In this document: piece by piece, positions 1 through 11,312 of the stretch
How positions within the stretch are numbered: position 1 is the first letter of the stretch
Layout: the number at the start of each line of letters is the position of its first letter
Assembly: GCA_004352715.1 (NCBI GenBank)
Contig: SCFE01000014.1
Span: 431,410-495,409, forward strand
DNA length: 64,000 nt
Direction: 5' to 3'
Source of the DNA: Hofstenia miamia
Taxonomy: Eukaryota; Xenacoelomorpha; Acoela
The notes under the pieces: model-generated
Databases searched by the model: none
The model's input: only the letters and a program-made list of their open reading frames with translations
Told to the model about the DNA's origin: nothing
Program-made: the position numbers and the translations under genes

Positions 1-1446
1 ATCACTGCCTATTATGAGATACGAGTCAACATTTATACTCCAGGACCATTGATGATGGGCTTCATAATTGAAAAACCCTCCAAGCCAGTAAGAATCAGAG
101 GTGCCTAACAGCGACTTTATCAGTTCAAACTCTTCTACTGTCAGAACACTTGCTAAATATCCATTTCTTATTCCATAGCACATGGAGCGTGCCTCAAACC
201 AGTTAGCTGGCCTTTCAACGACGCAGAAACAAGAAAATTTATCATTACATTTAATTTTTTTACAAAAGCTTTTACTTAATTGAAGTTCGCCAAATGTAAT
301 GTCGTCACTCAAAGAACTCTTACTGGTGATTTCCTTATTTATAAGACACATTGAGCGATATTTTCGCTCGCAGAAAACATCTTCTAATAACACTTCGTGG
401 TTTTCCAAGTACATGCTTACAACACAAGTCCGAGAAAGTAGGTTGTTTTTGAATTCTATATCAACTCCTTTTTCATTGTTAAACCAAAGCAGTTTTCCAT
501 TAATTAACATTCCGCCTAGCATCCCATCCCAAGATTGTTGGGATATGAAATCCAATTCTCTTACGTCATTTATAATAGCCAGAGATGCGTTCAATTTGCT
601 GCACTCTTTTTTGCCCCTAGCAAATGATGAGAAATAGCTACGTGTATAGCAATAACAGAACCAAGTGTTAGAGTATTGATTGCACGTAGAAGAAAGTTTT
701 TTATAATAGAGTCTTTCATTTATTTTCTGTCGAATTTCTTCACAATTTAGTTCACATATTGCTCGTAACTTATAGTCATCGTTTAAACGAAAGCAATTTT
801 GATGTGAAAAAAATCCATCTGCGTTTTTCACAACGCATGACACACTATCAGCGTTAGAATTATTTGAACCATGAAGCCAGTCGAAATTTAAGTCAAATGA
901 GCTCGAAGAATTTATCCATTTCAACTCGTTATTTACTACCCTAAGTCCAATCCAAAATTGATCTAAGACTGTAAGGTTTGAAGCTAAATCTGAAATTTGA
1001 CTGGATGATATGTAGTCATGGTTCTTGCCAAAAAGCCAAGATGCATTTGATGACAATACCAAATTTTCGCAAAACTCAATTCCTTCTGCATGATGCATTT
1101 TGCTTTCTGACGTGCACAAACAAAATGAATTACTGCAAAGGAACTCGGAGCAGTTTCCTAATAGATTGAAATAGTTTCTAAAAGATAACTTTTCATTGCT
1201 GACTTCAATATTTTTAGCTAAGTAATTTGCGGCTTTATTCCTTACTTTGAGATCATCTCCAATTTCAATAACTTGATAAAATATGAATGATTGGATTAAA
1301 ACAATACAAATTAATGCAGCACTTGTTGCATTTTCTTCAATGAATTTCCATATTTTCAATGAAATGGGTTTTCCTTCGCCGGTTGATTCAGTAGAGAGTT
1401 GAAGTTCTTCATTAAAATTAGCATTGCTAAATCTTGCATAAGCCAT
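1..1446 (-). CDS. Type II membrane protein with tandem C-type-lectin-like domains (5' part, runs off the window edge)
   Basis: From the ATG at 1446-1444 the minus strand is open for 482 codons with no stop and leaves the window at base 1, so the C-terminus is missing. A short cytoplasmic N-terminus is followed by one hydrophobic segment at about residues 42-59 (ALICIVLIQSFIFY) with no cleavage site in front of it, which suggests a type II membrane anchor. The outside part is cysteine-rich and shows three successive C-type-lectin-like domains: about 108-235 (FWIGL, closing SVSCVV and AICE), about 265-367 (WFCYCY, ending MCLIN) and 405 onward (NWFEARSMCYG, then YWLGGFF). No EPN or QPD sugar-binding motif is visible, so calcium-dependent sugar binding is doubtful. 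Several NxS/T sites suggest glycosylation. No intron interrupts at least 1446 nt, which is unusual for this family. Family assignment is firm; ligand and function are unknown. Confidence 0.82.
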   Translation of the reverse strand, partial: MAYARFSNANFNEELQLSTESTGEGKPISLKIWKFIEENATSAALICIVLIQSFIFYQVIEIGDDLKVRNKAANYLAKNIEVSNEKLSFRNYFNLLGNCSEFLCSNSFCLCTSESKMHHAEGIEFCENLVLSSNASWLFGKNHDYISSSQISDLASNLTVLDQFWIGLRVVNNELKWINSSSSFDLNFDWLHGSNNSNADSVSCVVKNADGFFSHQNCFRLNDDYKLRAICELNCEEIRQKINERLYYKKLSSTCNQYSNTWFCYCYTRSYFSSFARGKKECSKLNASLAIINDVRELDFISQQSWDGMLGGMLINGKLLWFNNEKGVDIEFKNNLLSRTCVVSMYLENHEVLLEDVFCERKYRSMCLINKEITSKSSLSDDITFGELQLSKSFCKKIKCNDKFSCFCVVERPANWFEARSMCYGIRNGYLASVLTVEEFELIKSLLGTSDSYWLGGFFNYEAHHQWSWSINVDSYLIIGSD

Positions 1447-1614
1447 AATCACCTTAGGTAAACACAATCCTGATAACAATATTTATTGTTCAATTTTAGA
1501 ACTACTTTTTCTATGAGTCATTTTTATAAACTATTGCCACTCCATTTGACTCCCATTTAAAAATAGTCTAAATTAGTATAAACTATGTTTATGCTTAAAC
1601 ATCCTCGAGTCCTT

Positions 1615-2176
1615 TTAACCTAATTTTACCTGGGGACCGATTTGACCCCCGCCCTTTCCTTATTAATAACTCAGAGAACGTTTTTTTAAATAAGCTATCC
1701 TTCCATGACTTTTTTCTTTAACTGGTTCTGCGACTTTTGACGAAAATTATGCAAAAAACGTCAATGGTTACAAAGTTATGACGGTTTAAAAAAAAGTTCA
1801 TGAAAAACTGACATTTCTTGAGAGTTTCAAAAATAACAATTTTCTATATATAATTTCCAATGCAAAATTATAATTAAATGTTTTCTATGTTTTATTTGCA
1901 TTATAGGTCTTTCTCTTGATTCCTATTTAGTAATATTTCTAATATTTTGTGTCAATGAAAAAAAATTTAAATAAAACATAACCCAATTAATATGCGCATA
2001 CTTTGCAGATTAATTATTGTAAGGGAAAACAGTTTTGCCGAAATATGACTTACATGTCAAAGTATCTCCACACCAAATTTAAGGTTGATTGGAAATACTC
2101 TTTCCGAGATTTTGGTGGGCCAAATCGGCCCCTCAGGAATTACTGCAAAAAAATAGCCCATGTAAAATAGGATTAA
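1615..2176. mobile_element. piggyBac-type MITE with TTAA target sites
   Basis: TTAA occurs at 1615-1618 and 2173-2176. Immediately inside, the left end reads CCTAATTTTACCTGGGG and the right end, on the opposite strand, TCCTATTTTACATGGGC, an imperfect terminal inverted repeat. Just internal to these lie GC-rich motifs related as inverted copies (GGGACCGATTTGACCCC near 1633 and, reversed, GGGGCCGATTTGGCCC near 2120-2137). TTAA target sites with subterminal GGG...CCC hairpins are typical of piggyBac elements. No transposase is encoded, so this is a non-autonomous copy. Confidence 0.6.
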
Positions 2177-3970
2177 ATAGACAAACCATTTTCCGAACTT
2201 TTGATTGTTTTTTCCAAGCTTTTTGGGAAATTTGAAAATTGTGAGTCTAGGACGAATCTTTAAGTTACCGGGCTTGAATATAATGTAAAAGATTTGTACT
2301 AAATTGCATTGGTGTACCTTAAGTACTTTAAAAAAGTTTTAAATTTTCTCCATATCATATGAAAGCAAATCTTGTGGAATTTGATGAATGGCGTTTTCAC
2401 ATAACTTCAATTTGCAAATGAATGTTTATCCATTTTAGCAGATAATGTCCATTTCATTATGAATTGTAAGTGAAGTTTTATCATGACAAAGTTTTGATAT
2501 CCTCAGTAATCACCTTTTGAAATATTGTCATCATTTTATTGCTAAACTGCAAATTAATTTGCTAAATTTATTTGCGCTTGGAATGGTATATTGCCGCACA
2601 TATCCCACTTGGAAGACTTCCTGCTGTCTTATATATCTGTAAATAAATGTCCATGCTGCTACATGTATCGATATTCAATACCAAAACATATAGGCCTAGG
2701 CAGTTTCTGAAATTGAAATTTGATTTTTGTATTATCAAATTTATTGTGTATAGCAATTTACTGAAATTATAGCACAAATTGTGGTGCAATACCTTTTGAA
2801 TCAAGCCCTGACACAAATTCCAGGTGTAAATGAGACTTTCTAAGTTCAAATACAGTGGTGAATACATGCTTAATCATAATTTAGGCTATCCAAAACAGAA
2901 TCTTACTACCTTTTTGTTGTATATATAATATTTGTAAATTTGGCTTACTGAAGAAGTATTCCTTTAATTGGACAGTTGTAATTTAAGAAGATTGGGATAC
3001 TCAAAACTAGAAGCTTTTACTAAAGCCAACGAATAATCATTTAGAGCACAATAATTCCATTGCAGAATGACTTGTTTCTTATGCACTTTTGAAAACCTTT
3101 TCTATATATTTGGAGGCATTTGAAACAAAACATTCAAATGCTTTCTATTTCTATATAAAACATCACTTCACAATAATTTTTGAAATTACACAACTTTTAT
3201 AATACCGCAGATTTTCGTAAAGTTTCATATTTGACAAGTATTAGCAAAAATATTTTTTGCAATTTTTAATTTAAAATTTATTTGAATTAATTACATTCCT
3301 TAAAATGATTTTTAAAGTAGCAATTGTACATTCCATTTGACTATTGAAAAGGTGTTAGGAAAAAAATATCGAAAATCGCGCAATTCTTACAAAAAATGAA
3401 ACGCTTAATTAATTCAAAGGAAAGATCATGACGTCAGAGGCAAGAATGGACTCAATTGTATAACGTGGGCCCGTCTCAAAGCCAATGGTATTCTTAGCAA
3501 ATTATACAAAGTTTTTGGAACTCATTCATCTACACAATAGGCCAAAAATAAAAAAACTGACATGATTTCTTTCATGAAACCAGTCTTCTGTATATATTGT
3601 ATAAGGTTGACTTAAATCCCTCAGTTGTATATAAATGTCTAAGTATGCATTTTTAGAGTGAATAAAATGTTTAGGTAAGCTTAAGTTTTTAAAAATTTTT
3701 AATATTTCTCTAAGTTGCTTTTACGATGAATTTAAATAAATATTTATAGAATTTTTTAAGAAATATTATTTACAAATATTATTATTTTTGAAGTATCACC
3801 AACTAAATCACGTTTACATCTTTGTTGCATTCTGTAGAAATTGTGTATTATATACATATTTTCATAAAAATTACATTAAGAATATTTCTGTTGTATTGTT
3901 GATTTAGATTTCATAATAATTATAAGATTAATCGAGACTAAATTCACTAAAAGTAAATAAAAATAATAAC

Positions 3971-5248
3971 TTAGAAATTAAAATCAGAATTCCTCGAGCT
4001 ACTACATTGTGTTTTGCTATTATTTCTACCATTTTGTCAATAGAATTTCACATATGACTATAAGCTATTATTACCATTTTTTGTTTATCGCCATTACATT
4101 ATAGTTCATTTTATTTATAAATTTTAATACAAAAAGCCGCTATTTATTATCAAATGCTTTTAATTGGCTATTAAAAACAAATTTTTGCAGTAAGCATAAT
4201 CATGTTAGTGCAGTGGTTCCCAACCTATTTTGTTACATTCCTCCCTTTGCCATTTTGGAACTATTCATTCCTCCCTATATGATGAAAAACAAATAAAGCA
4301 TAAAAAATCATTGCCACTTGGGAAGAGGTTTTTCAAAAAATAAAAACATTTTTTAATGTTTTTATGAAATTCCTCCTCTGCACTCATAAAATTTCTCCCT
4401 AGGGAGGAATTTCTCCTTGGTTGGGGGAAATTATAATATATTGTCCCCGTTATTTCAAGTACAATTCCATGCAACTTCAATTATATCTAAGCATAAATAT
4501 GCCTGAGAATCAATGTCTATTCTTGCTAATTACTTAAATGTGAATCCACGATCACATTTATTTGCAGCAGTACTTCCTATCCTAGTTTTCATCGAGCAGC
4601 CTCTAATANTTAGAAATTAAAATCAGAATTCCTCGAGCTACTACATTGTGTTTTGCTATTATTTCTACCATTTTGTCAATAGAATTTCACATATGACTAT
4701 AAGCTATTATTACCATTTTTTGTTTATCGCCATTACATTATAGTTCATTTTATTTATAAATTTTAATACAAAAAGCCGCTATTTATTATCAAATGCTTTT
4801 AATTGGCTATTAAAAACAAATTTTTGCAGTAAGCATAATCATGTTAGTGCAGTGGTTCCCAACCTATTTTGTTACATTCCTCCCTTTGCCATTTTGGAAC
4901 TATTCATTCCTCCCTATATGATGAAAAACAAATAAAGCATAAAAAATCATTGCCACTTGGGAAGAGGTTTTTCAAGAAAATAAAAACATTTTTTAATGTT
5001 TTTATGAAATTCCTCCTCTGCACTCATAAAATTTCTCCCTAGGGAGGAATTTCTCCTTGGTTGGGGGAAATTATAATATATTGTCCCCGTTATTTCAAGT
5101 ACAATTCCATGCAACTTCAATTATATCTAAGCATAAATATGCCTGAGAATCAATGTCTATTCTTGCTAATTACTTAAATGTGAATCCACGATCACATTTA
5201 TTTGCAGCAGTACTTCCTATCCTAGTTTTCATCGAGCAGCCTCTAATA
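3971..5248. repeat. Near-identical 638-bp direct duplication joined by a single N
   Basis: Bases 3971-4608 are repeated at 4610-5248 with one visible length difference (a G added in an A-run near 4976). The two copies meet at the single N at 4609. Only the second copy continues into unique sequence on the right (LINE tail). A join at a lone N with almost no divergence suggests an assembly artefact (overlapping contig ends or two haplotypes) rather than a biological tandem duplication. Confidence 0.85.
4211..4432 (+). mobile_element. hAT-like terminal repeat and adjoining sequence (also at 4850-5071)
   Basis: The string CAGTGGTTCCCAACCT at 4211 matches the usual start of hAT transposons of the Charlie type. 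The following 220 bases contain repeated TTCCTCCCT blocks and the palindrome CTCCCTAGGGAG, and end near GGTTGGGGGAA, a possible decayed right end. No clean 8-bp target duplication was found, so the right boundary is uncertain. A second copy lies in the duplicated block. Confidence 0.4.
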
Positions 5249-5375
5249 TTTGGAATGATTTAGAAAATGAGATTAGAGTAGAAAAAAATTACAAAAAATT
5301 TAGAAAAAAATTAAAAAATTTTATTTTTACACTGACAAATTACAATTGGAGACAGAAACATGCTAAACACTGATT
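5215..5375 (+). mobile_element. LINE 3' end: C-terminal tail of a reverse-transcriptase ORF
   Basis: The plus strand reads SNIWNDLENEIR followed by a lysine-rich stretch (NYKKFRKKLKNFIF). This is the W-N-x-LP-x-x-IR ... F-K-x-x-L-K signature at the C-terminus of non-LTR retrotransposon ORF2 proteins (CR1/Jockey-like). Only the tail is present; upstream sequence is the duplicated block. Confidence 0.5.
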
Positions 5376-6649
5376 TTTTACACTGAGCTCACCACATACA
5401 AAGTTGTTATTATATATTTATATATTTAGTTTGTAGTTTAATGATATCTTTTAACAAATATATTGCTTATTATTATAAAGCACAAATATATAAAGGTTGC
5501 TATAAAAATTTTTTTAGCCTTACTAGCTAATGATCTGCATAAAGCAATTTCAACATTGATCTATGGAAATAATGTATAATATTTAATAATTTGCTGTCGT
5601 TCCTTTATATTTATAAATTATTGATAATTGTTGACGCAAGGGAATGGCTTACTTAATATTTTGCTATCAATCTTTAAATATTTACAAACATTGTTCATTG
5701 AATGGTAAAGTATACCAAAAGTCCTGCTGCTAAAATGAGTGAATGTTAGGGATTAGCATACTGAAGTGATACAAACCTGACCAACAGTCTGTAAACTTAG
5801 TTGGGGGCTAAGTACTATGTACTCAGATAAAGTAAACTTATTTTTATTGTCTTCAACTAACAACCAATGAGAATTGGTGTGAAGATGTGTCGTAGGAAGC
5901 TAGGCGCTTTCCAATGGAGTGCTTACACAAGCTGTTTACTCGAATTCGCAAATGTTTATCCGCAATGGAATTTTTGCATACTAGAAGCATTTGTTGTATA
6001 ACTAAGACAGCCTTGTGTTGATTTGTTTAGACTAAATTTACCATATAGTTAGATTCAGTCTTGTATAATTATTAATGTTCTTCTGCAAACTGCTTGAAAT
6101 ATAATAACATAGATATGCGGATATATTTTCCATATTTTCGAGATTTCATTCATTAATGACATATTATAGATGAAATTTAAAGCTATGATGTATTGAAGCA
6201 GTTAAAATTACATTATATTTGATTTATTATAAATATTAATTAAATTATACCCAAGAATCAAGATGTTTATTATCACCTTGCCTACAACCAGTAACGTTTA
6301 CTTATTCAATAATATATTTTTTTATTTTTTTAAGTGTTTATAACTTCTCATTTTATATTAGTACTTAATTCGTTTCATAACATTGAACTTCTAAAAATAA
6401 AGACGTATTGACGATTATTTATACTAAAAAGTGTTTTATTTCTTTTATTACTTCATGAATAAATTTATGAATCATACGTAAGAATTGATATTGAATACAA
6501 AATATCATACGATGACCTTAGTTATGCTATCGTTTCATGCTTGCCAATATTGTAAATTGTTCTAAATGCTCAGTTAAAAAAATTGATAGTGACGAATGTC
6601 TTTGTGATGTGAATAAAAATGCGCAGTAATTAAATTTAATTAAAACAAA

Positions 6650-7310
6650 TGAATTAATTAGTTATACATATAACGGTTTTTGGACAGAGTACAAGTAGTT
6701 GACTCCAAATGCCATCTGCCGGTCTGTTTAACATTGATACACCTAGATAATTTGCAGATTCACATTTACTAATTTCGTCATTACAAACATTAATATTTAT
6801 ATTATCTGAAATTGTTGATTGTTTTTTAGATGAAAATGATAAATTGGGATTTTTAACTTATTTCCATTAAAATGTATAACAATTTTCAATATCTTTTGTC
6901 AAGTATTTGATTGCTCCCAAGGAATTTGTTGCTGTTCGTAATATACAAGCATCATCTGCGTATTAGCAAATGGTTCCATTGATGTATAGCGCAAATAGAA
7001 TGGCTCGTAACACATATGATTGGGGCACACCTAGAATTTTAATAGTATATTATGAAAAATATCAAATTTTAGTCTTTGATTGCTGTCGTTTAGAAAATCC
7101 TTAAGAAATTTATTGCTCTTCCATGTCGGGAATGTGATATCGCTGTTCTCTATGTCAAACACTTGGTATTATATATAAAATTGTTGTCTACATAATAAAA
7201 ACCGAAAGACTGATGAATATAACCAGCACCGATAAAACCGATATTACAGGAATTTTGAACATCTATCGATTGCAACTGATTATTAAGTTTAAAAATCCCC
7301 GCACATGTAG
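6650..7310 (-). mobile_element. LINE reverse-transcriptase relic, including the YADD box
   Basis: On the minus strand, allowing frameshifts and stops, the sequence reads VPQSYVLRAILFALYING, then YADDACILRTATNSLGAI, then NYLGVSMLNRP. These correspond to the GVPQGSxLGPLLF, FADDT and YLGV blocks of non-LTR retrotransposon reverse transcriptases. In-frame stops show it is dead. It lies between the lectin-like gene and FoxD, and is not linked to either. Confidence 0.65.
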
Positions 7311-8437
7311 TTTTTCATAAACTTAATGAAAGGAATGCTTTAGATAAAAGAGCACACTCTAACATTGCATATATTGTAGTTAATGAAAATGCCGTTAAGC
7401 AATAACATGATTAAAATATGGGCTGTCTACTTGCTAGATAAATATTTCGTACAATTTGCTATGATTTCTCTAAAAAAAATTAAGAAGTTATAACTCACCA
7501 AATAATAAGGATATCACAAATCTGAAAGCACCACTGGATAGAAAATAGTCTCCTCTTTTATTTCATTCTTTGCTTACGATTCGACGACTTCTGACTTTGC
7601 GCGCTCGGATGGAACTTGGGTATATGTAGTCTACAGAATGCCAAGTAAATGAGGTGGGTTGTTACTGCTATGGTTTTTAGACCGCTTTGTTGTCTAAACA
7701 GGATGTATTTTTAAAAAATTGAATGTTCTTTAAAAATCTGATTTTTCACTGAAAAAATTCTATAGTTTAAAACAAACACATGAATAATTTTTATGACAAA
7801 TGTTCACAACAACAGAGAAGTACACTTGCCCATAGATGCTTCCACATCCCAAGACTTTCTGAATAGGCTTAGTTAAAATTGTACTAGAATGGCTAGATTG
7901 TGAACAAAACTGTTTTTACTTTAAAGCCAAAATAGGTTGTTTGAGATCAAGATGTTGATTAAATACATTTCTTTAAATGTTAAATAAAACTCTTCTATAG
8001 GAAATACTAGTTAATAAATACGTTCATGGAAAGCAATCACATTGAAATATCTTCTTAGCATCATCCAAAATATTGTATTGATTTCCATTTATTTCAATAG
8101 CAGTTAGATTAAGCGATGCAGTATACCACTTAAAATTTCTGTTTAAAAATGGCAATTTGTAATTTATATAACTGAGTAAATATCAAAACTATTAATTTAA
8201 AAATTTAAGAAGCAAATTTCAAATTTCAATTTTTTATAACTTAGTTATAAATCTTATAAAATTGTTGTAATTTTTTATAAAAATTTTATATTATTGAGAC
8301 CATTGCTCGATGAATTCTCATTATATTTTCGAAGTTTTTTACATAAATGTAATTATTTGCTTTGAGTGTTTTGTATTCTAGTTCTAAGTAAGTCTAAATT
8401 TTGACAAATGCGAACCCTGTCAACTTAAAGCTAAGAT

Positions 8438-8760
8438 TAGTGGTTCTCAACCTGTGGGTCGCAACCCCTTCTGGGTCGAGCGCAAATTTGCTAGGGGTTG
8501 TCGAGTTCTTTTGAATTTTGCAGTTTTTTTTCAATAAATCAGTCACATTTCAAATGTTATTAGAAACTTGAACTTTTGCTTTGAAAAAAACTTGAAAAGA
8601 CCAAAACTGTACAATAGCATAAAAATTGAAGAAGCAGTTATTGGCAATTATATTTTAAAAAATTTATGGAGTGAAAAAAATATTTAGTTGGGGGGGGGGT
8701 CGTCAGCACATTGGAAATAGACTTGAGAGGTCACGGTCTAAGAAACTTTGTGAACCAATG
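8438..8760. mobile_element. Non-autonomous hAT element with 8-bp target-site duplication
   Basis: The left end reads TAGTGGTTCTCAACCTG; the right end, reversed, reads CATTGGTTCACAAAG. The element is flanked by GCTAAGAT (8430-8437) and GTTAAGAT (8761-8768), a 7-of-8 target-site duplication as expected for hAT insertion. The 323-bp body has no coding capacity and holds a G-run (8691-8699). Confidence 0.7.
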
Positions 8761-10685
8761 GTTAAGATTAAAACAATAGAACCCAAAATATGAACCTCTT
8801 CAAGAGATTTTGAAAAATACCGTAGTGTTTGGTTTTGGTAATAAAAAAATTGACACCCTTGAATAATTTATACCGAATTTTTTTGCAAAACAATTTGTAA
8901 TTTTCTAGTTCTAGAGAGAGGTTTTTAAAGTTTGATTGATGGTCATCATCGTTGTTCTATATTCCTTTTTGTTTATGCTTCAAACCTTGACAACCCTCAT
9001 GTTCTTAGTTGATAGCACTAACTAGCAAGACGACACTACAATGTCTTCTTTGTGTCATTTAAATTGGTATAGAAAATGAAGTTTAAAAATCTTTGAATAG
9101 GTTTCTTGAGCTTAAGAAGCAGTTGTTAATTATGAAATTAATATGGTATTAAAATTACTTTAGTTCTGCTATATATAGTAATAATGTTTATTATATAATT
9201 TATGTACATATTTCTTAAAAATTCATAGATGGAAGTTTCAAAATCAAAATGGTCTTTAATTTTAGCAATGTAACGTATGTCTGCATATTGTATAAAAAAT
9301 TGTACATTAAATGGGATATCAATTGCACGAACTTCTAATTTTAAATCCACAGACTCGTGACAACTAGAACAAACTAGTTTTATTTACAAGCCAAATCACG
9401 TGAATGAGAGGTATGTCAATATCGACTTTATGTTGTTACAAGCATAAGTAAAAGATAAGCATAAAGAACGCATGTCCAGTATTTTGCCCATTGCAGATGT
9501 TTCTCAACTTCGTTATATTTTAAACAAAAAATGTTCAGAATTCACTGTGCTCATCATAGAAGATACGGAGTAAGTCGTGAATTTTATCTTAGATCTTGAG
9601 TTTCATAGTTCATTAAACTGTAGCTAAAATTGAAGTTTACTTCTAAAGAGAAACTTTAAAAATGCCCTGAAGCAACAAAGTAGAATAAATGTAATTCAAG
9701 TTTAGGTTTCAAGGATTACATTTCAAAACAGTTTTGGCTCATCGTTTTATATTTATTTGTCTAAGCTGAATTCTTAGAAAACAACTTAAAAAGTTTATAC
9801 TTAATTCCAAAGAAAGCTTGCTAAAGATCAGCATATAAAACTACTCTATAAATTATATATAGTAAACTTCAATTTTATATGTTCATGAGTTTCATAATCG
9901 TTGCTGGAATGCTATTTTTTCTATTTTTGCCTATGACCGTAAGTCTTCCTTGATTACTCCACAATATAACTCCTTATCTTTAATTTATTTTATATTAATA
10001 AAAATTGATAAAATTTCTTTCATAATATTCATTGAAATTTCTTTTAAATTCACAAATTAGTAGACGGGCACAGTATAGAATGCTCTATCAGGTTCTGATG
10101 CACTTAGCGTAATTTTTTTTATATTGTAATCGTTGAAAAACATCCTTGGTTATGAAAGATTATAAAACATCGTTTCAATATTCACTGTTCTGTTTTCTAT
10201 AATATCTGAGTATTTTTCTAGATATCTAATTGGATTTATTTGAATATTTCATAAAAAATAGCAAACAAAAATGCATCTATCAAATTAAAGAAATTCAATG
10301 TCCATAGATATTTATTTACATCTATTAATGCATCAATCTGCTATTCAGCATCAAGAATTTACATGTACTAACTGTTTTAATAAGAATAGTGTATGTCCAA
10401 TCATTACTATTATTATCATTAATATTTTTAACACAAAAAGTTTAGAAGTACAATCTTGTCAGAAGAAATTGTTCAAACTCAGTTAATATATAAGGATATC
10501 ACGTATTGTAAAGCATTCTGTTCAAAGGTAGCTTTTCTTTAAATATAACTAGTCATAGTTCATATAAATAATCTTAGTTCACATAATTCACTAAAATATT
10601 TAAAAATTAAAATTAATAAAAAACAAACCGGGGATTTTCATAAAAATTATTATTTTCAATTAACAAAAAAATTGGAATTAAAGCA

Positions 10686-11312
10686 TTAACTTAAAAGTTT
10701 TTCAATGGTGAATACATTTGAAGTCTTTTTAATCTTTTGGTTTAAGTTATTTGAACTGAGATGAACATGCCTTTTAAAGTCGAAAAATGAAGGTAGTGCT
10801 TGTTGAGTGACTGAATTTGGAAAACAGCCCACTAATTGACTGTGGGGATAAGATGCTGCAACAGCGAGTTGCTGTACAAGAGAAAATTGAGAATTGTATT
10901 GAGGCATAAAATATGTCTGCGGCGTTGCATAGGGAAGCATTTCACGATGACGCTTAAAGCGTTTCCTTCTTCGGAGGTACGATCCATTGTCGAACATATC
11001 TTTACTAGCAGGATCGAGAGTCCAATAGTTGCCTTTACCGGGATTTCCAGGCTCACGTGGAATCTTTATGAAGCAGTCATTTAATGAAAGATTGTGACGA
11101 ATGCTGTTTTGCCAAGCCGGAAAGCGTTCTCTGTAGTAAGGAAACTTTGCCATGATAAAGTCGCATATTTCGCTTAGAGTTAATTTGCGGTCAGCTGCGT
11201 TGAGTATAGCCATGGTAATTAAGGCTATATAGGAATAAGGAGGCTTGCTGCTCTGAGGAGCAATTGAAGGAGAGGGTTTGATCGGAGCGTCTGACATTGA
11301 TAAATGAGCCAT
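10686..11312 (-). CDS. foxD: Forkhead transcription factor, FoxD type
   Basis: The intronless frame encodes 208 residues. The start is the ATG at 11312-11310; an in-frame TGA lies upstream at 11354-11352. A 22-residue leader precedes a complete forkhead DNA-binding domain (about residues 23-120): [14 protein letters not shown], the recognition helix [15 protein letters not shown], wing 1 [14 protein letters not shown], and the basic end [10 protein letters not shown]. The blocks [10 protein letters not shown] and [12 protein letters not shown] point to the FoxD class rather than FoxB, FoxE or FoxQ2. The protein ends in FTIEKLLS, an eh1-like motif of the kind FoxD proteins use to recruit Groucho/TLE co-repressors. 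It should act in the nucleus as a developmental regulator, probably a repressor. It is short for FoxD: the acidic N-terminal region is missing and the C-terminal linker is small. Lack of introns is common in FoxD genes. Family assignment is strong; orthology would need a tree. Confidence 0.93.
   Translation of the reverse strand: MAHLSMSDAPIKPSPSIAPQSSKPPYSYIALITMAILNAADRKLTLSEICDFIMAKFPYYRERFPAWQNSIRHNLSLNDCFIKIPREPGNPGKGNYWTLDPASKDMFDNGSYLRRRKRFKRHREMLPYATPQTYFMPQYNSQFSLVQQLAVAASYPHSQLVGCFPNSVTQQALPSFFDFKRHVHLSSNNLNQKIKKTSNVFTIEKLLS

Larger units (their letters stand above)
1447..10685. other. Intergenic DNA between the lectin-like gene and FoxD
   Basis: AT-rich sequence in which I recognise no host gene. 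The elements I could delimit (piggyBac MITE, 638-bp duplication, LINE fragments, hAT element) are listed separately. Scattered open frames of 60-100 codons, such as 2568-2867 minus, have no recognisable motifs and the composition expected of chance frames. The stretches 2180-3960, 5410-6640, 7320-8430 and 8770-10680 hold nothing else I can name. A more GC-rich patch at about 7560-7690 stands out in composition only. Confidence 0.6.

Noticed and set aside
299-637. Plus-strand open frame of 112 codons
   Set aside because: It lies antisense to the lectin-like gene, whose minus-strand frame is longer, continuous and recognisable.
2568-2867. 99-codon minus-strand frame
   Set aside because: It has no recognisable motif, conserved context or splice signals, and frames of this length occur by chance in a window this size.
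10832-11084. Overlapping frames inside FoxD on both strands
   Set aside because: These are out-of-frame shadows of the forkhead gene with no motifs of their own.
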